From the NCBI RefSeq assembly GCF_039537705.1, contig NZ_BAABBA010000004.1, positions 62,001 to 126,000 on the forward strand: a stretch of DNA of 64,000 nt, given 5' to 3'. Made by a program: the position numbers and the translations under genes. The notes below the pieces were generated by a model, which saw nothing but the letters and a program-made list of their open reading frames with translations, ran no database searches and was not told the DNA's origin. This DNA is from Georgenia daeguensis (GTDB lineage Bacteria > Actinomycetota > Actinomycetes > Actinomycetales > Actinomycetaceae). Shown in pieces: positions 16,880-26,821 of this stretch. Within the stretch, counting starts at the first letter, position 1, and each line of letters opens with the position of its first letter.

Positions 16880-17275
16880 ATGACGTTCCACCACTGGTCC
16901 CGAGACAGCGAGGCCGAGCAGTCCAAGGACTTCCGGCGGGTTCTGTGGACCGGGGAGCACAGCCAGCTCGTCATCATGACGATCGAGCCCGGCGGGGAGA
17001 TCGGCGAGGAGACGCACCCCGACAACGACCAGATCCTCAGCTTCGTCTCCGGGTCTGCCAAGGCCGTGATCGAGGGTGAGGAGCACCTGGTCGCGGCCGG
17101 CGACATCGTCGCCGTGCCGGCGGGGACGAAGCACAACTTCGTCAACGTCGGGCACAGCCCGCTGGTCCTCTACACGATCTACGGCCCGGCCCACCACGCC
17201 GAGGGGGCGGTGCACGCCACCAAGGAGGAGGCGGACGCCAAGGAGGAGGCCGGCGAGGACGAGCCGCCGCAGTGA
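16880..17275 (+). CDS. Cupin-domain protein
   Basis: A 131-residue single-domain cupin. The first motif region runs through IEPGGEIGEETHPDNDQILSF and the second through VPAGTKHNFVNVG, giving His residues suited to metal binding. ATG 16880 follows GAGGAGG. The C-terminal tail is acidic and Glu/Lys-rich. Small cupins of this type have varied or unknown roles, and the sequence does not identify a substrate. It is 28 bases upstream of the F420-dependent enzyme on the same strand. Confidence 0.87.
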   Translation: MTFHHWSRDSEAEQSKDFRRVLWTGEHSQLVIMTIEPGGEIGEETHPDNDQILSFVSGSAKAVIEGEEHLVAAGDIVAVPAGTKHNFVNVGHSPLVLYTIYGPAHHAEGAVHATKEEADAKEEAGEDEPPQ

Positions 17276-17291
17276 TCCCGGGCCGGCCTGC

Positions 17292-17297
17292 CAAGAT
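17292..17297 (+). promoter_or_regulatory. -10-like element before the F420-dependent enzyme
   Basis: CAAGAT lies six bases before ATG 17304, with no Shine-Dalgarno sequence. The short spacing matches the leaderless pattern seen elsewhere in the window. Confidence 0.35.
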
Positions 17298-17303
17298 GGC
17301 CCC

Positions 17304-18302
17304 ATGAGTCTGACGATCGGTTACGCCGCGGCCCTCGAGCAGTTCGCGCCCATGGAGGCGGTGGAGTACTCGGCGCTCGCGGAGGAGCACGGCTTCTCCG
17401 GGGTGATGGCGGCGGACCACTTCCAGCCGTGGACGCCCACGCAGGGGCAGGCCGGCTTCGTGTGGAACGTGCTCACGGCGGTGGCGGAGCGGACCCGGGG
17501 CGACCTCGGGCCCGGCGTCACCGCCCCGACGTTCCGGTGGCACCCGGCGATGGTGGCCCAGGCGTCGGCGACCTTGGCGACGATGTACCCCGGGCGGCAC
17601 TGGCTGGGGCTCGGCTCGGGGGAGGCGCTGAACGAGCACGTCGTGGGCGGCTACTGGCCCGAGGCGCCGGAGCGGATCAACCGGATGTTCGAGGCGATCG
17701 AGATCATCCGCAAGCTCTTCACCAACTCCCTCGCGGGCAAGGACACCAAGCACGCGGGCACGTTCTACAAGCTCGAGTCCACGCGGCTGTGGTCGATGCC
17801 CGAGGAGGCGCCGCCGATCCTCGTGGCCACCGGCGGCCCGGTGACCGCGAGGCGGGCGGGCAGGCACGCGGACGGGCTGATCACCGTGGGGGCGCCCCTG
17901 GAGAAGATCGGCGGGCTGTTCGAGAAGTTCGCCGCCGGGGCGAAGGAGGCGGGCAAGGACGTGGACACGATGCCGAAGGTGCTCCAGCTGCACCTCTCCT
18001 GGGCGCCGACCGACGAGGAGGCGCTCGCGAACGCGATGGACCAGTGGCCCAACGGCGGCATGAAGTTCCCGAAGGCCGACATCCGCTCGCCCTTCGACTT
18101 CGCCGCGATGGCCAAGCTCGTGCGCGAGGAGGACTTCGCCGGCCGCATGGTGATCTCCGCCGACCCGGACGAGCACCGCGCGGAGATCCAGCGGTACGTG
18201 GACCTCGGTTTCGACCGCATCTACCTGCACAACGTCGGCCGCAACCAGCGGGAGTGGCTCGAGGTCTTCGGCCGCGACGTCCTGCCCAAGCTCGCCCGGT
18301 GA
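17304..18302 (+). CDS. F420-dependent oxidoreductase of the glucose-6-phosphate dehydrogenase (FGD) family
   Basis: Luciferase-like (LLM) TIM-barrel enzyme, 332 residues. It shares the FGD landmarks: EQFAP near the N-terminus, DHFQPW with the His and Trp that line the F420 pocket (about residues 38-43), and GSGEALNE with the catalytic Glu. The phosphate-binding lysine that follows DGFICTSG in mycobacterial FGD does not seem conserved (here DGLITVGAP). The substrate may therefore not be glucose 6-phosphate. The stop overlaps the cofE start, which ties it directly to F420 metabolism. Confidence 0.88.
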   Translation: MSLTIGYAAALEQFAPMEAVEYSALAEEHGFSGVMAADHFQPWTPTQGQAGFVWNVLTAVAERTRGDLGPGVTAPTFRWHPAMVAQASATLATMYPGRHWLGLGSGEALNEHVVGGYWPEAPERINRMFEAIEIIRKLFTNSLAGKDTKHAGTFYKLESTRLWSMPEEAPPILVATGGPVTARRAGRHADGLITVGAPLEKIGGLFEKFAAGAKEAGKDVDTMPKVLQLHLSWAPTDEEALANAMDQWPNGGMKFPKADIRSPFDFAAMAKLVREEDFAGRMVISADPDEHRAEIQRYVDLGFDRIYLHNVGRNQREWLEVFGRDVLPKLAR

Positions 18303-19066
18303 GCGCCGACGGCATGCTGCTCGCCCAGGCGCCCGACGGCGTCCCGATCATCACGCGGGGCGACGATCTCGCCGCCCTCCTCGTCCCGGTGCTCGAACGG
18401 CTCTCCTGGCCCGACGGCTCCACCGGGCTCGCGGAGGGCGACGTCGTCGTCGTCGCCTCGAAGATCGTGGCCAAGGCCGAGGGCCGGCTGGTCGCCGCCC
18501 GGGACGACGCCGAACGGGAGTCCGTGATCGCGGGCGAGACGGTGCGGGTGGTGGCCGAGCGCGAGCGGCCCGACGGCACGACCCTGCGCATCGTGGAGAA
18601 CAAGCTCGGCCTGGTCATGGCCGCGGCAGGTGTGGACGCCTCGGACGTGCCGCCCGGGACGGCGCTGCTGCTGCCCGAGGACCCCGACGCCTCCGCGCGA
18701 CGGCTGCGCCGCGGCCTCCTCGCCCGTACCGGCGTCCGCCCGGGGGTGCTCATCACCGACACCGCCGGCCGCCCGTGGCGCCGGGGCGTGGTGGACATGG
18801 CCATCGGCGCCGCCGGCGTGCAGGTGGTGACCGACATGCGGGGGAGCAGGGACGCGTACGGCAGAGAGCTGCAGATCACGGTGATCGCGGTGGCGGACGA
18901 GATCGCCGCCGCGGCGGAGCTGGTCAAGGGCAAGGTGTCGGGTCGCCCGGTCGCCGTGGTCCGGGGCATGGGCCACGTGGTGACCCTGGAGGACGGCGAC
19001 GGCGCCGCGTCCCTGATCCGCCCGGCGGTCGAGGACATGTTCCGCCACGGGGTCTCTCAGGACTGA
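18299..19066 (+). CDS. cofE: Coenzyme F420-0:L-glutamate ligase CofE
   Basis: Adds L-glutamate residues to F420-0 with GTP to give F420-1 and longer forms. The 255-residue protein shows the family features VVVASKIVAKAEGR near residues 43-56, VLITDTAGRPWRRGVVDMAIGAAG in the middle, and VKGKVSGRPVAVVRG near the C-terminus. It is the short single-domain form without the FbiB-type nitroreductase extension. GTG 18299 overlaps the preceding stop (GTGA). Its 3' end overlaps the convergent HTTM gene by 10 bases. No cofC, cofD or fbiC (FO synthesis) genes are visible in the window. Confidence 0.92.
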   Translation: MSADGMLLAQAPDGVPIITRGDDLAALLVPVLERLSWPDGSTGLAEGDVVVVASKIVAKAEGRLVAARDDAERESVIAGETVRVVAERERPDGTTLRIVENKLGLVMAAAGVDASDVPPGTALLLPEDPDASARRLRRGLLARTGVRPGVLITDTAGRPWRRGVVDMAIGAAGVQVVTDMRGSRDAYGRELQITVIAVADEIAAAAELVKGKVSGRPVAVVRGMGHVVTLEDGDGAASLIRPAVEDMFRHGVSQD

Positions 19067-20577
19067 CCCGGGCCTCCCGGGCCGGCGGCCTCGTCGTCCG
19101 GGACCGGGGCGGGGGTGACCGCGCAGCTGTCGGTGCCACCGGGCATGCGGTGCCGCCGGGCCGCCACGGCCCGGTAGACCACGTCCGCCAGCGGGCGCAC
19201 GGGGTCGCTGGCGATCAGCAGCCCCGCCACCGTCGCCGGCCCACCACGGGCGACCATCGCGGCGGCGATGGCCGCGCTCCCGCCGCGCAACGGCCCCTCG
19301 CTGCCCTGCCAGTACGCCTGGCGCGAGAGATCCTCCGCCCGCAGGCCGAGCTCGGCCAGGTCGGGCACCGACTGCCACGGAACGATGGTCACCCGGTCCG
19401 GTCGCCGCCGGGCCAGCCAGAGCGCCGCGCGGGTGCAGAAGCCGCAGTCGGCGTCGTACAGCAGCCGCCCCGAGGTGTCGGCGCCGCGGCGGACCGCCCG
19501 GGCGGCCCGGGCGAGCCGCACCACGGGCGCGAGCAGGAACCAGGCACCGACGGCCCCTCCGGCGACGAGCACGACGGGGTAGACGACGTCGGCGGCATTC
19601 CCGGCCGACTCGACGAGCAGGGACCAGCCGACGCCGCCCGCGAGCACCACGACCGGTGCGAGGCGGACCAGCCGGGCCGGCGCGACGAACGAGCGGCGCA
19701 GCGCCCGTGGCACCGGCACGCGGTCCCACGGCACCACGAAGCCGTACGTCACGACGTTCATAAAGAAGGCGATGTTCATCATGAGCCACACGCCCAGGTG
19801 GAACGTCGCCGCCACCGCGAAGGCCAGCCGCGTGGTGGTCCACCACAGCACCGCCACGATCATCCCCGCCTCCAGGACGATCGTGGCGATGTCGAGGATC
19901 TCCCAGAACACCGGGTGGTCGAAGTTGAGGAAGAACGGGGCGAGGAGGTCGTCCTTGCCGTTGGTGAAGTACTGGCGCACCTGATGGCCCTGGACCGCCT
20001 GGGTGCGGGGACTGAGCCAGTCGCCGCGGATCTTCGGCCAGGCGGCCGTCAGGAACCCCAGGCCGATCATGAGCGCGTACAGCCGCAGCGGCCACTGCTC
20101 CGCGCGCTCGGGCGCCTCGGGCAGACCTCGGGCGCGTCGTCGCACCGCGTCCAGGGACATCCGGTCCCCCCACCCCGCGAGGGCCATCGCCGCCGGGATC
20201 AGCACGAGAAAGATGTCGTGGTCTATTTTTCCGAGGCTGTACGTGAAACCGAAACCCGTCATCGCGACGATCACCGAGAAAAATGACGCGGCGCGTGTGA
20301 ACCATCCGAGCAGAATTGCGACCAGGCACGAGGCGAAAATCGCCTCCAGGGCGCGCAGGAAAACCTCGGGCGGAAATCCCGGGAAAAGCATGAAAGGCCC
20401 CGGCGGGGCGATGTACATCGAGTCGGGGAAGAGCGTCGGCCAGGAGAAGTCCGGGAGGGTCAGCAGGGCGATGACGGCGTAGACGACGCGGTAGCGCGCC
20501 AGCGAGGTCCTGGTGAAGGCCCCGCCGTGGATCCAGGCGTCGATCCGGGCGGTCCTGGTCGTCGTCGCGCTGCTCAT
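19057..20577 (-). CDS. HTTM membrane domain fused to a DCC1-like thiol oxidoreductase domain
   Basis: 506 residues. The N-terminal two-thirds has many hydrophobic segments with the HTTM (vitamin-K-carboxylase-like membrane) look: TSLARYRVVYAVIAL, LGKIDHDIFLVLIPAAMAL, and a MIGLGFLTAAWPKIRGDWL helix. The C-terminal part (from about 385) is a DCC1/DUF393 domain that starts LLYDADCGFCTRAALW with a CxxC redox pair. Its ATG overlaps the stop of the upstream small protein (ATGA). Between 20220 and 20400 it uses A/T-ending codons (AAA, TTT, AAT) much more than its neighbours. The function is unknown. HTTM proteins such as SdpB mature peptide toxins, but no toxin gene is seen here. Confidence 0.82.
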   Translation of the reverse strand: MSSATTTRTARIDAWIHGGAFTRTSLARYRVVYAVIALLTLPDFSWPTLFPDSMYIAPPGPFMLFPGFPPEVFLRALEAIFASCLVAILLGWFTRAASFFSVIVAMTGFGFTYSLGKIDHDIFLVLIPAAMALAGWGDRMSLDAVRRRARGLPEAPERAEQWPLRLYALMIGLGFLTAAWPKIRGDWLSPRTQAVQGHQVRQYFTNGKDDLLAPFFLNFDHPVFWEILDIATIVLEAGMIVAVLWWTTTRLAFAVAATFHLGVWLMMNIAFFMNVVTYGFVVPWDRVPVPRALRRSFVAPARLVRLAPVVVLAGGVGWSLLVESAGNAADVVYPVVLVAGGAVGAWFLLAPVVRLARAARAVRRGADTSGRLLYDADCGFCTRAALWLARRRPDRVTIVPWQSVPDLAELGLRAEDLSRQAYWQGSEGPLRGGSAAIAAAMVARGGPATVAGLLIASDPVRPLADVVYRAVAARRHRMPGGTDSCAVTPAPVPDDEAAGPGGPGQS

Positions 20578-21047
20578 GACTGCCCCCCGAACGGGATGAC
20601 GGTGCGGTCGCCCACCGTGACGCGGGGAGGGCCGTCCTCGTCGAGGTCGTAGTGCACGGTCCGCCAGCTGATCACCGCGCGGACCGGTTCTCGGCCACCC
20701 GCAAGGACGGACACGCGCTCCTCCAGCCACGCGACGGTCTCGGGAAGGTCCCGCCGCGGGCTGTCCGGCCGGAAGGCGGTCGAGAACACCCGCGTCGGCG
20801 ACGACTTCGCCTGCGCCATCACCTCGAGGTGGCTGAAGGTCTCGGAGCCGCCGTCGGCGTAGTCGACCGTGACCGTGGGCTCGTCCGAGTCGACCGTGCC
20901 CGCGACGGGGCCGATCCCGCCGAAGCCCGGCTGGAACAGTCCGGGATACGGCTCGCGCCACATCTCGTCCACCGCCACCTGCACAATAAATCCAGTCAGG
21001 GCAAGAATGAAAATGCCCCGGACCAGAGAGTTCCGAGTCGTCCTCAT
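20574..21047 (-). CDS. Small single-pass membrane protein, partner of the HTTM-DCC1 protein
   Basis: 157 residues: one N-terminal hydrophobic helix (about 8-26), then EPYPGLFQPGFGG and an apparently extracytoplasmic domain of about 120 residues rich in beta-strand-type sequence. I do not recognise a family. It is translationally coupled to the HTTM-DCC1 gene. The size and pairing recall SdpA/SdpB, but sequence similarity to SdpA is not evident to me. The first 60 bases of coding sequence are unusually AT-rich for this genome. Confidence 0.7.
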   Translation of the reverse strand: MRTTRNSLVRGIFILALTGFIVQVAVDEMWREPYPGLFQPGFGGIGPVAGTVDSDEPTVTVDYADGGSETFSHLEVMAQAKSSPTRVFSTAFRPDSPRRDLPETVAWLEERVSVLAGGREPVRAVISWRTVHYDLDEDGPPRVTVGDRTVIPFGGQS

Positions 21048-21107
21048 CGCGCCAAGGTAGCGTCCGGCGCGTCGGCGGGAGGCGGATCGGGCGGCCGTCG
21101 TCGCACA

Positions 21108-21136
21108 ATCAAGAATGCGATTTGATACGGGTCCAA
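21108..21136 (-). promoter_or_regulatory. Candidate promoter for the small-protein/HTTM pair
   Basis: On the minus strand, TTGGAC (21136-21131) and CTTGAT (21113-21108) are separated by 17 bases, within an AT-rich pocket just upstream of the 157-residue protein. Confidence 0.35.
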
Positions 21137-21173
21137 TTTTTATGAAAAGGACCTCGGCAGGGCATGCCGGCGG

Positions 21174-21994
<821 letters not shown>

Positions 21995-21998
<4 letters not shown>

Positions 21999-23164
21999 GA
22001 GACGGCCCTGCGGCGCAGGAGGACGGCGAAGACGGGGGCCCCGATCGCCGCCGTGAGGATGCCGACCGGCAGCTCCCGGGGCTCGAAGAGGCTGCGGGCA
22101 GCGGTGTCCGCGAGAAGCAGGAACGTGGCGCCGGCGAGGGCGGCGACGGGCAGGAGCCGGTGGTGCCGGTCCCCCACGATCAGCCGCACGGCGTGGGGAA
22201 CCACGAGCCCGACGAACCCGATCGCGCCGGCCACGGACACGAGCAGCCCGGTCAGGAGCGCCGCCGTCCCGAGCAGCACCCAGCGGGTGCGCGTGACGGC
22301 CACGCCGAGCGAGGCGGCCGAGACGTCGCCGAACGTGAAGGCGTCGAGCGCCCGTGCCTGACCGGCGAGGAACGTGCCGACGACGGCGGTCGCCCCGAGC
22401 GCGGTGAGCGCCTCGGGCCAGGTCGCCCCGCCGAGGGAGCCCATGAGCCAGGTCAGGATCTCCCGGTAGGAGTCGCCGGTGGAGGACCAGAAGATGACGA
22501 AGCTGACGACGGCGGATCCGGCCTGGGCCACCGCCACGCCCGCCAGCACGGTCCGCACGGGGCTCAGCCCGCCGCCCCGGCCGGTCGCCAGCGCGAGCGT
22601 GAGCACCAGCGCCGCCATGGCGCCGGCGAAGGCGGCGACGGGCAGCGCGGCGGACAGCCCGAGCACGAGCACCAGCACGGCGCCGACCGACGCCCCGGAG
22701 GAGACGCCGAGAAGGTACGGGTCGGCCAGCGGGTTGCGGGTCAGAGCCTGCATGACGCCACCGCACAGGGCCAGCCCGGCCCCGACGGCGGCGGCCGCGA
22801 CCACGCGGGGCGCCCGCCCCGACCAGATGATGGCGTCCTGGATACCGGTCAGCGGGTTGGCCGGGCACCAGCCGGCTCCCGGCGTCCCGGCCTGGCCGCA
22901 GAGGTGGTGCCAGGCGGAGGTCCAGACCTGCGCCGTCGAGATGTCCGCCTGCCCCAGCGTCAGCCCCCAGCCGGCGACGACGACCAGGACGACGGCGAGC
23001 ACGACCAGCACGAGCGCCAGGGGCGCCCGGGCTCGCACGGCGGGCCGTGGGGCCCCGGGCCCGCGGTCCCTGCCGGGCGCGGGCCGGCGCGCCGGACCTG
23101 CCGGGCCGCCGGGCCCGGGCGTCGGGCGGGCCGCGGACCGGATCGCGGGCTGGGTCGCGGTCAG
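21995..23164 (-). CDS. ABC transporter permease, proposed F420-0 importer (possible CTG start)
   Basis: BtuC/FecCD-type permease with about nine or ten hydrophobic segments. The conserved RAPRVVAAAAVGAGLALCGGVMQALTRNPLADPYLLGVSSGA region and C-terminal GAIGFVGLVVPHAVR are diagnostic. No ATG/GTG/TTG start fits near the upstream gene. The best candidate is CTG 23164, with GGAGGTGG just upstream and a CTGA overlap with the binding-protein stop (389 residues). The first in-frame GTG is about 45 codons later, directly before the first helix, but lacks an RBS. It is coupled to the ATPase gene downstream. Confidence 0.8.
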
Positions 23165-24216
23165 CGTCCCACCTCCAGCTCGGCGAGCTGCGCGGCGAGG
23201 TCGGTCACGGCCGGCACGTTGCGCACGCCGGCCTCGGTCGCGGGGAAGGGGACGACCAGGTACCGCTCCTCCTGCACGGCCGGCAGCGCGGCCGTGACGG
23301 GGTTCTGCTCCAGTGCCTGCTTCTTGTGCTCGGCCGTGTTCCAGGCGGCGTCGACCAGCACGACGACGTCGGGGTTCGCCTCCGCCACCGCCTCCCAGCC
23401 GAGCGAGGTCCAGGTGTCCTGCACACCGGCCGCGACGTTCTCCAGCCCGACGGCGTCCATGATCATCTGCGGCGCCCCGATGCCCGCCCCCACGTAGGGC
23501 ACGTCCTCGCCGGAGGAGTACCACAGCGCGGTCAGCCCGGCGTCGGAGGGGACGACGGCGTCGAGCTCCGCGCGCTGCGCGGCCACCAGCTCCGCCGCGG
23601 CCTCCTCCTCGCCGAGCATGCGCCCGGCCTCGGTGATCTCCTCGAGGACGAGGTCGAACGTGAGCCGCTCCGGACGGTGCTCCGCGGCCTTGCACGCCGA
23701 GGGGGAGACGTAGGTGGCGACGCCGAGGTCCTGGTACATCTCCCGTTCGCCGGCGCCATCGGCGGTGAGGTTGGACTCCCACCCCGCGTAGACCAGGTCC
23801 GGCTCGAGCTCCAGGACCGCCTCCGTCGCCGGGTTCTTCTCCGCCAGCACGGGCACGTCCGCGGCCGCCGGCGCGAGCTCGGCCGGCACGTCGCCGTCGG
23901 CGAACGCGGTGCCCACCAGGCGGTCGCCGGCCCCCAGGGCCAGCACCATCTCGGTCGCGGAGGACTTGATGGTCACGATGCGCTCGGGCGGCGCCTCGAG
24001 CGTCGCCTCCACCCCGCAGGAGGACACGGTGAGCGGGAACGTGGCGGTGGAGCCCGGGGCGGCGGAGGACGGCGCCGCCCCCTCCGTGCCCGGGCCGGCG
24101 GCGGCCGGGCCGGCCGCGCCCGAGCCGGCGCAGGCGGACAGGAGGGCGCAGACGGCGAGGCCTGCCGCGAGAGGCAGGGTGCGGCGTCGGGAAAGGCGGA
24201 CGGGAGCAGCGGGCAC
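23161..24216 (-). CDS. ABC transporter substrate-binding lipoprotein, proposed F420-0 binding protein
   Basis: 351 residues from GTG 24216 (GGAGA five bases upstream). The signal peptide has an RRR n-region, a hydrophobic core and lipobox LLSAC, so the mature protein is lipid-anchored outside the membrane. The mature part is a BtuF/FhuD-like fold: PPERIVTIKSSATEMVLALGAGDRLVGTA, then EPDLVYAG and later NPDVVVLVDAAWN. Together with the permease, the ATPase and cofE it matches the actinobacterial F420-0 uptake cassette (TIGR03868/TIGR03869 from memory). No cobalamin riboswitch is recognised upstream, which weakens a B12 assignment. Confidence 0.82.
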   Translation of the reverse strand: MPAAPVRLSRRRTLPLAAGLAVCALLSACAGSGAAGPAAAGPGTEGAAPSSAAPGSTATFPLTVSSCGVEATLEAPPERIVTIKSSATEMVLALGAGDRLVGTAFADGDVPAELAPAAADVPVLAEKNPATEAVLELEPDLVYAGWESNLTADGAGEREMYQDLGVATYVSPSACKAAEHRPERLTFDLVLEEITEAGRMLGEEEAAAELVAAQRAELDAVVPSDAGLTALWYSSGEDVPYVGAGIGAPQMIMDAVGLENVAAGVQDTWTSLGWEAVAEANPDVVVLVDAAWNTAEHKKQALEQNPVTAALPAVQEERYLVVPFPATEAGVRNVPAVTDLAAQLAELEVGR

Positions 24217-24486
24217 AGGAGATCTCCGGAACGTCGTCGGACTGGTCGTCGGGCTGGTCGCCGCAGTCACCGCGCTGCGCTCGGCGGACCGTGACCCATG
24301 TCCAGGCCAACGCTCAGGGTCAGTGCCGACCCGAGGTCCGCCGTCATCGTAGCCCTTCCCACCTGCACATCTGCGCAATCGCCCCCGGCCGGGCCCGCCG
24401 CAGGGCACGATGTCACCTAGCGAGCCCCGGCAGCGCCGCCGGGGGAGGCGAAGGCCGCACCCAGTCAGAACCTGCTGGAGGATTCG
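24217..24486. other. Divergent intergenic region between F420-0 importer and pyrimidine operon
   Basis: 270 bases that must hold the promoters of both operons. A small hairpin GGGTC-N6-GACCC lies around 24317-24332. No RNA element or clear operator is recognised. The stretch right before ATG 24487 contains CTGGAGGA, the nitrilase ribosome site. Confidence 0.5.
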
Positions 24487-25335
24487 ATGACCGTTCGGAA
24501 GATCGCCCTGACCCAGACGCCGTGGACCGGGGACAAGGAGTCGATGATCGCCCTCCACGAGGACTGGACCCGTCAGGCGGCGGCCCAGGGGGCCGACGCG
24601 ATCTGCTACCAGGAGCTCTTCTACGGCCCCTACTTCGGCATCACCCAGGACACGAAGTACTACGAGTACGCCGAACCGGTCCCGGGGCCGACGACGGACC
24701 GGTTCGCGGCGCTCGCCAAGGAGCTGGGCCTGGTGATCGTGCTCCCGATCTACGAGCAGGACGCGCCGGGCATCTACTACAACACCGCCGTCGTCATCGA
24801 CGCGGACGGCTCGGTGCTGGGCAGGTACCGCAAGCACCACATCCCGCACCTGCCGAAGTTCCAGGAGAAGTTCTACTTCCGCCCCGGCAACCTCGGCTAC
24901 CCCGTCTTCGACACCGCGATCGGCAAGGTCGGCGTGTACATCTGCTACGACCGGCACTTCCCCGAGGGCTGGCGCGAGCTGGGCCTCAACGGTGCCGAGA
25001 TCGTCTTCAACCCCAACGCCACCGCGCCGGGCATCTCCAACCGGAACTGGGAGCTCGAGCAGCCGGCCGCGGCGCTGGCCAACGAGTACTTCATCGCCGC
25101 CGCCAACCGGGTCGGCGCCGAGACGAACGAGTACGGCGACGAGGCGGTGACCTTCTACGGCAGCTCCTACGTGGTGGGGCCGGACGGGATGTTCGTCGGG
25201 GAGTGGGCCTCGAGCACCGAGGCGGAGATGAAGGTCTGGGAGATCGACACCGACCTCATCAAGGTGGTGCGCGACCGCTGGCAGTTCTACCGCGACCGCC
25301 GGCCCGACTCCTACGCCGCCGTGACGGCCCCATGA
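24487..25335 (+). CDS. Beta-ureidopropionase-type nitrilase-superfamily amidohydrolase
   Basis: Hydrolyses N-carbamoyl-beta-alanine (or its 2-methyl form) to beta-alanine (or beta-aminoisobutyrate), CO2 and ammonia: the third step of reductive pyrimidine catabolism. The nitrilase triad is readable: Glu43 in CYQELFYGPYFG, Lys116 in RYRKHHIPH and Cys153 in VYICYDRHFPEG. At 282 residues it has the usual length. ATG 24487 follows GGAGGA. It is the first gene of a colinear catabolic run with dihydropyrimidinase 19 bases downstream, which supports this substrate over the related N-carbamoylputrescine or N-carbamoyl-D-amino acid. Confidence 0.9.
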   Translation: MTVRKIALTQTPWTGDKESMIALHEDWTRQAAAQGADAICYQELFYGPYFGITQDTKYYEYAEPVPGPTTDRFAALAKELGLVIVLPIYEQDAPGIYYNTAVVIDADGSVLGRYRKHHIPHLPKFQEKFYFRPGNLGYPVFDTAIGKVGVYICYDRHFPEGWRELGLNGAEIVFNPNATAPGISNRNWELEQPAAALANEYFIAAANRVGAETNEYGDEAVTFYGSSYVVGPDGMFVGEWASSTEAEMKVWEIDTDLIKVVRDRWQFYRDRRPDSYAAVTAP

Positions 25336-25354
25336 CCGGCAAGGAGCGTACGCC

Positions 25355-26773
25355 GTGAAGACCCTCGTCACCGGCGGCACCGTGGTCAGCTCCACGGGCC
25401 GCTCGCAGGCCGACGTCCTCATCGACGGCGAGACCATCGCCGCCGTCCTGCCCACCGGGTCGACGATCCTCGGCTTCGACGTCGCCGCGAACGTCGACAC
25501 CGTGATCGACGCGACGGGCAAGTACGTCATCCCGGGCGGGATCGACGCGCACACCCACATGGAGATGCCCTTCGGCGGCACCCAGGCCTCGGACACCTTC
25601 GAGACCGGGACGACGGCGGCGGCCTGGGGCGGGACGACGACGATCGTCGACTTCGTGGTCCAGTACCCCGGCCAGGACCCGCTCGAGCAGTACCAGCTCT
25701 GGCACGAGAAGGCGGACGGGAACTGCGCCGTCGACTACGGCTTCCACCAGATCCTCTCCGACGTCCAGGACTCCACCCTCACCGCGATGGACGCGCTGCT
25801 GAAGGAGGGGGTCACCAGCTTCAAGCTCTTCACCGCCTACAAGGGCGTCTTCCTCTCCGACGACGGCCAGATCCTCAAGGCGATGCAGCGCGCCGCGGAC
25901 AACGGCGCCATGATCATGGGGCACGCGGAGAACGGCTCGGTCATCGACGTGCTCGTGCAGCAGGCGGTCGCCCGCGGCGACACCGACCCGATCTACCACG
26001 GCCTCACCCGGCCGTGGCAGGCCGAGGAGGAGGCCACCCACCGGCTCATCATGCTGGCCGACCTCACGGGCGCGCCGCTGTACATCGTCCACGTCTCGGC
26101 CAAGCAGGCGGCCGACCAGATCGCCGCGGCCCGCGCCCGGGGGCAGAACGTGTTCGGCGAGACCTGCCCGCAGTACCTCTACCTCTCGCTCGAGGAGCAG
26201 CTCGGGGCGCCGGGCTTCGAGGGCGCCAAGTGGGTGTGCTCGACGCCGCTGCGCTCGCGGGCCGAGGGCCACCAGAACCACATGTGGCACTCACTGCGGA
26301 CCAACCACCTCCAGGTGGTCTCCACGGACCACTGCCCCTTCTGCATGAAGGACCAGAAGGAGATGGGGATCGGCGACTTCTCCAAGATCCCCAACGGCAT
26401 CGGCGGGGTGGAGCACCGGCTGGACCTCCTCTACCAGGGCGTGGTGACGGGGGAGATCACCCTCGAGCGGTGGGTGGAGCTGTGCTGCGTCACCCCCGCC
26501 CGGATGTTCGGCCTGTACGGCAGGAAGGGTGTCATCGCCCCCGGCGCCGACGGCGACGTCGTCGTCTACGACCCGAACGGCCACACCAGCATCGGGGTCG
26601 GCAAGACCCACCACATGAACATGGACTACTCCGCCTACGAGGGCTTCGAGGTCGACGGCCACGTCGACACCGTCATCTCCCGCGGGGAGGTGATCGTCGA
26701 CGGCGGCCAGTTCCGCGGGCGGGCCGGTCACGGCGAGTACCTCCGCCGCGGACTCACCCAGTACCTCGTCTAG
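25355..26773 (+). CDS. hydA: Dihydropyrimidinase (D-hydantoinase family)
   Basis: Zinc amidohydrolase that opens dihydrouracil or dihydrothymine to the N-carbamoyl-beta-amino acid. The 472-residue protein shows the binuclear centre: GIDAHTHMEMPFGG (HxH), the carbamylated Lys in SFKLFTAYKG, His in MGHAENG, His in YIVHVSAKQAA and Asp in STDHCPF. The GTG start at 25355 has AAGGAG eight bases upstream. Its product is the substrate of the preceding beta-ureidopropionase. Hydantoinase activity on other cyclic amides is a family possibility. Confidence 0.94.
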   Translation: MKTLVTGGTVVSSTGRSQADVLIDGETIAAVLPTGSTILGFDVAANVDTVIDATGKYVIPGGIDAHTHMEMPFGGTQASDTFETGTTAAAWGGTTTIVDFVVQYPGQDPLEQYQLWHEKADGNCAVDYGFHQILSDVQDSTLTAMDALLKEGVTSFKLFTAYKGVFLSDDGQILKAMQRAADNGAMIMGHAENGSVIDVLVQQAVARGDTDPIYHGLTRPWQAEEEATHRLIMLADLTGAPLYIVHVSAKQAADQIAAARARGQNVFGETCPQYLYLSLEEQLGAPGFEGAKWVCSTPLRSRAEGHQNHMWHSLRTNHLQVVSTDHCPFCMKDQKEMGIGDFSKIPNGIGGVEHRLDLLYQGVVTGEITLERWVELCCVTPARMFGLYGRKGVIAPGADGDVVVYDPNGHTSIGVGKTHHMNMDYSAYEGFEVDGHVDTVISRGEVIVDGGQFRGRAGHGEYLRRGLTQYLV

Positions 26774-26821
26774 CTCGCCGCACCGGCCCCCGCAGTACCC
26801 CGACGTGAGGAGGCGCCACCC

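Noticed and set aside
19057..21047. Complete Sdp-like toxin maturation system
   Set aside because: The HTTM protein and small partner recall SdpB/SdpA, but no SdpC-like toxin or immunity gene is present and the small protein does not visibly resemble SdpA.
24217..24480. Possible cobalamin riboswitch upstream of the BtuF-like lipoprotein
   Set aside because: A short GGCACTGACCC-like string occurs on the minus strand, but the conserved B12 box and the expected helices cannot be assembled. The F420-0 context explains the importer better.
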